Source: Lachnospiraceae bacterium
Lineage (GTDB): Bacteria > Bacillota > Clostridia > Lachnospirales > Lachnospiraceae
Reading direction: 5' to 3'
Assembly: GCA_017503735.1 (NCBI GenBank)
Contig: JAFVSN010000049.1
Span: 62,001 to 126,000 of the forward strand
Length of the DNA: 64,000 nucleotides
A program made the translations under genes and the position numbers. Positions 63,138 through 64,000 of this stretch are shown here, one piece after another. Within the stretch, counting starts at the first letter, position 1, and each line of letters begins with the position of its first letter. The notes beneath the pieces were generated by a model. It saw only the letters and a list, made by a program, of their open reading frames with translations. It searched no databases and was not told where the DNA came from.

Positions 63138-64000
63138 TTATGTTGTGATATCATGGTCGGATGCATTTTGAACCGGCTCTTTTTGTCCGTTTTGTTTGCT
63201 TTTCTTCTTTGGACGGGAGCCTTTGTTTGTTTGCAAAATCGGCTTTGACTGTAACTCCAATTCCGCTTCATGAACGGTTTGGGAAAAGGTAGTGTCTTCC
63301 GGAACAGTAACTTTAAATTGTTTTGTATAAAGCTCCGGCTTACCGGAGAGGGAAGAAGCGGCAGGCGTACAGTAATGCAATTCGCCTGCGGTATAATCAA
63401 TGGAAGTTAAATCAATATAGTTTTTATGTCCCGGAGGGAGTCCTTTCTTTTTCAGGCGGTAATGGATAAAACAGCGGAATAAGTAACTGATAACCGCAAA
63501 AGTAGGTACACCGAGGAACATACCCATAAAGCCGAAGAAACCTCCGCCGATGGTAATGGATACAACAACCATCAGAGGGGAAATGCCGGTGGAATCTCCG
63601 AGAATTTTCGGCCCTAAAATATTACCGTCGAACTGTTGCAGGCAAATGATAAAAATAACAAAGACGATCATTGGTTTTAAGTTTGTCGGATCTGCCAGAA
63701 GAATTAAAACGGCAGACGGAATCGCACCGATAAACGGACCGAAGAACGGTATAATATTGGTAACGCCCACAATGACACTGACAAGTAACGTATACGGGGT
63801 GTTAAAAATGCTGAGACCGATAAAACATATGATACCGATAATCAGGGAATCCAAAAGTTTTCCGGAAATAAAACCGCTAAAGATTTTATTACAGCGGGAA
63901 GCCATTTTAAGAACCGTATTTGCTGTTTGCGGTTTAAATGCCACATAGGCAAACCGTTTTGCTTTTGCGGTATATTTTTTTTTGCTGGACAAAATGTAAA
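63138..64000 (-). CDS. AI-2E family transporter (partial, N terminus outside the window)
   Basis: At least 287 residues; the frame is open to the right edge, and the family usually has 340-400 aa, so the start lies beyond it. IIPFFGPFIGAIPSAVLILL, DGNILGPKILGDSTGISPL and GGGFFGFMGMFLGVPTFAV are AI-2E (PerM) signatures, with about five membrane helices visible. The last 110 residues form a charged cytoplasmic tail (KKKSKQNGQKEP). The substrate is uncertain: autoinducer-2 export, Na/H antiport or other. Confidence 0.9.
   Translation of the reverse strand, partial: YILSSKKKYTAKAKRFAYVAFKPQTANTVLKMASRCNKIFSGFISGKLLDSLIIGIICFIGLSIFNTPYTLLVSVIVGVTNIIPFFGPFIGAIPSAVLILLADPTNLKPMIVFVIFIICLQQFDGNILGPKILGDSTGISPLMVVVSITIGGGFFGFMGMFLGVPTFAVISYLFRCFIHYRLKKKGLPPGHKNYIDLTSIDYTAGELHYCTPAASSLSGKPELYTKQFKVTVPEDTTFSQTVHEAELELQSKPILQTNKGSRPKKKSKQNGQKEPVQNASDHDITT

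Overview
The window looks like a chromosomal segment of a spore-forming anaerobic Firmicute of the Lachnospiraceae type. The grounds are gene content and order: a SCIFF ranthipeptide precursor with its radical SAM maturase, a CIRCE-controlled hrcA-grpE-dnaK-dnaJ operon, the Bacillus-like orders lepA-hemW-hrcA-grpE-dnaK-dnaJ-prmA-rsmE-mtaB and ireB-ruvX-DUF1292-mltG-like-O-methyltransferase-U32, sporulation sigma K, a GerA/SpoVAF protein, and xylan-debranching enzymes. I see no rRNA, tRNA, complete insertion sequence or prophage.

Layout. 1-9.3 kb is an AT-richer accessory block: two zinc-ribbon Ser/Thr kinases (one fused to a solute-binding-protein-like ectodomain, one with PASTA repeats and a Cys-rich tandem repeat), a helical protein and DUF4176 protein of the kind seen near type VII secretion, a small membrane protein, a secreted C39-like protein, and a toxin-like gene split by one in-frame stop. 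9.3-23.9 kb holds an Rpn/PDDEXK nuclease, a methyltransferase, formyl-THF cyclo-ligase, a C_GCAxxG_C_C protein, a GerA-family protein, a divergent glucuronoyl esterase (CE15)/GH115 alpha-glucuronidase pair, HD and HD-GYP proteins, folA and ilvE. 23.9-25.4 kb has a regular array of seven short inverted repeats just upstream of a PD-(D/E)XK-like nuclease gene; this is the most unusual locus in the window.

25.4-41.5 kb contains APH-like and GNAT enzymes, lepA, hemW, a BlaI/M56 regulatory pair with two operators, a HAD hydrolase, a palindrome-controlled DUF2325/DUF3793 pair, pnuC, an ECF sigma/anti-sigma pair, an AraC/GyrI regulator, a GNAT and an MGMT-like protein. The last three genes are bracketed by two copies of a small-RNA-like element with compensatory stem changes. 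About 10 kb of accessory genes separates hemW from hrcA, which adjoin in many relatives.

41.6-64 kb is mostly core: the heat-shock operon, prmA, rsmE, cysteine desulfurase and thiI (sulfur relay to tRNA), an HPr-like protein lacking the phospho-histidine, mtaB, ireB, ruvX, DUF1292, RNase J, a shortened MltG-like protein, O-methyltransferase, U32 protein, sigK, an Orn/Lys/Arg decarboxylase, a tandemly duplicated SCIFF precursor, its maturase, and an AI-2E family protein running off the right edge.
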